In this document: positions 34,382 to 34,624 of the stretch, in pieces
How the letters are laid out: the number at the start of each line of letters is the position of its first letter
Position numbering within the stretch: position 1 is the stretch's first letter
NCBI GenBank assembly: GCA_002471865.1
Contig: DKQU01000060.1
Coordinates: 20,980-55,603 of the forward strand
Length of the DNA: 34,624 nucleotides
Direction of reading: 5' to 3'
Source of the DNA: Fidelibacterota bacterium UBA7300
GTDB taxonomy: Bacteria; Fidelibacterota; Marinisomatia; Marinisomatales; UBA2128
The notes under the pieces: model-generated
The model's database searches: none
What the model was told of the DNA's origin: nothing
The model's input: only the letters and a program-made list of their open reading frames with translations
Position numbers and translations under genes: made by a program

Positions 34382-34624
34382 CTACCTTCCCTTTCCAGAT
34401 AACATCACCGCCATTGTACTAACCATGATTTTTAAATCCAGGGACAGTCCAGCGTTTTCAATATAAAAGAAATCGTACTTTAATTTTTCTCTAACATCTT
34501 CTAAATCTGTATCATAAGGATGTTTTATTTGCGCCCAGCCGGAAATACCGGGTCGAACCTTATGGCGCCTGTAGTAGAAGGGAAACTCTTCACTCAATTG
34601 CTGAACAAAATAAGGACGCTCAGG
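34382..34624 (-). CDS. Sugar transferase, 3' end (polyprenyl-phosphate glycosylphosphotransferase)
   Basis: The last 80 codons of a gene that continues beyond the window. The sequence fits the C-terminal end of the bacterial sugar transferase family (WcaJ/EpsB type), which moves a sugar phosphate onto undecaprenyl phosphate at the inner membrane to begin exopolysaccharide or capsule repeat units. Signatures are KVRPGISGWAQIKHP and KLKYDFFYIENAGLSLDLKI. An internal TTG should not be taken as the start, since the frame is open to the edge. Confidence 0.9.
   Translation of the reverse strand, partial: PERPYFVQQLSEEFPFYYRRHKVRPGISGWAQIKHPYDTDLEDVREKLKYDFFYIENAGLSLDLKIMVSTMAVMLSGKGR

Noticed and set aside
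1..34624. tRNA genes, rRNA, CRISPR arrays, insertion sequences or prophage
   Set aside because: None was seen; non-coding gaps are all under 300 nt and carry no repeats of those types.

Overview
The window is a bacterial chromosome segment in which almost every base is coding. It probably comes from the FCB group: Candidatus Marinimicrobia or a Bacteroidota/Rhodothermota relative. That guess rests on family content (a DUF2851 protein, a zinc-dependent phospholipase C-like protein starting with Trp after its signal peptide, a 30-residue AURKAIP1/COX24-type protein, a Wzi-type outer-membrane protein, separate nuoC and nuoD). It is an inference, not a phylogenetic result. Moderate GC, many GTG/TTG starts and clear Shine-Dalgarno sequences at several genes argue against a typical Bacteroidetes translation system.

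Region 1 (1-11792, minus strand) is a respiratory complex I operon in the order nuoA-B-C-D-E-F-G-H-I-J-K-L-M, followed by the first 67 nt of another gene at the window edge. All iron-sulfur ligands of NuoB, E, F, G and I are visible, including the extra N7 cluster ligands in NuoG. This is a complete NADH-oxidising set, apart from nuoN, which is not identifiable in the window.

Region 2 (11875-21578, minus strand) lies directly upstream in the same orientation. It is a second, diverged complex I set, nuoA-C-D-H-I-J-K-L-M-N. It lacks the NADH module (E, F, G) and also lacks nuoB, the subunit that binds the terminal cluster N2; nuoA and nuoC abut with no space between them. Cluster 1 (region 2) therefore cannot by itself form a working electron path to quinone. 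It must borrow NuoB, and perhaps NuoEFG, from the neighbouring set or from elsewhere. Only 82 nt separate the two sets, so they may be one very long transcription unit. This is the most notable feature of the window.

Region 3 (21579-23147) has a divergent intergenic region, then plus-strand genes for a monofunctional proline dehydrogenase (another feeder of the quinone pool) and a CoA-binding-domain protein.

Region 4 (23188-32497, minus strand) is a tightly packed housekeeping run. In transcription order it reads serS, a plsC-type acyltransferase, DUF2851, rfaE2, a LysM lytic transglycosylase, an HU/IHF protein, a 30-residue basic protein, a zinc phospholipase C/S1-P1-type hydrolase, xseA, xseB and nadK. 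Region 5 (32625-34624, minus strand) begins a surface-polysaccharide area, with a Wzi-like outer-membrane protein and the 3' end of a polyprenyl-phosphate sugar transferase. No tRNA, rRNA, CRISPR array or insertion sequence was seen.
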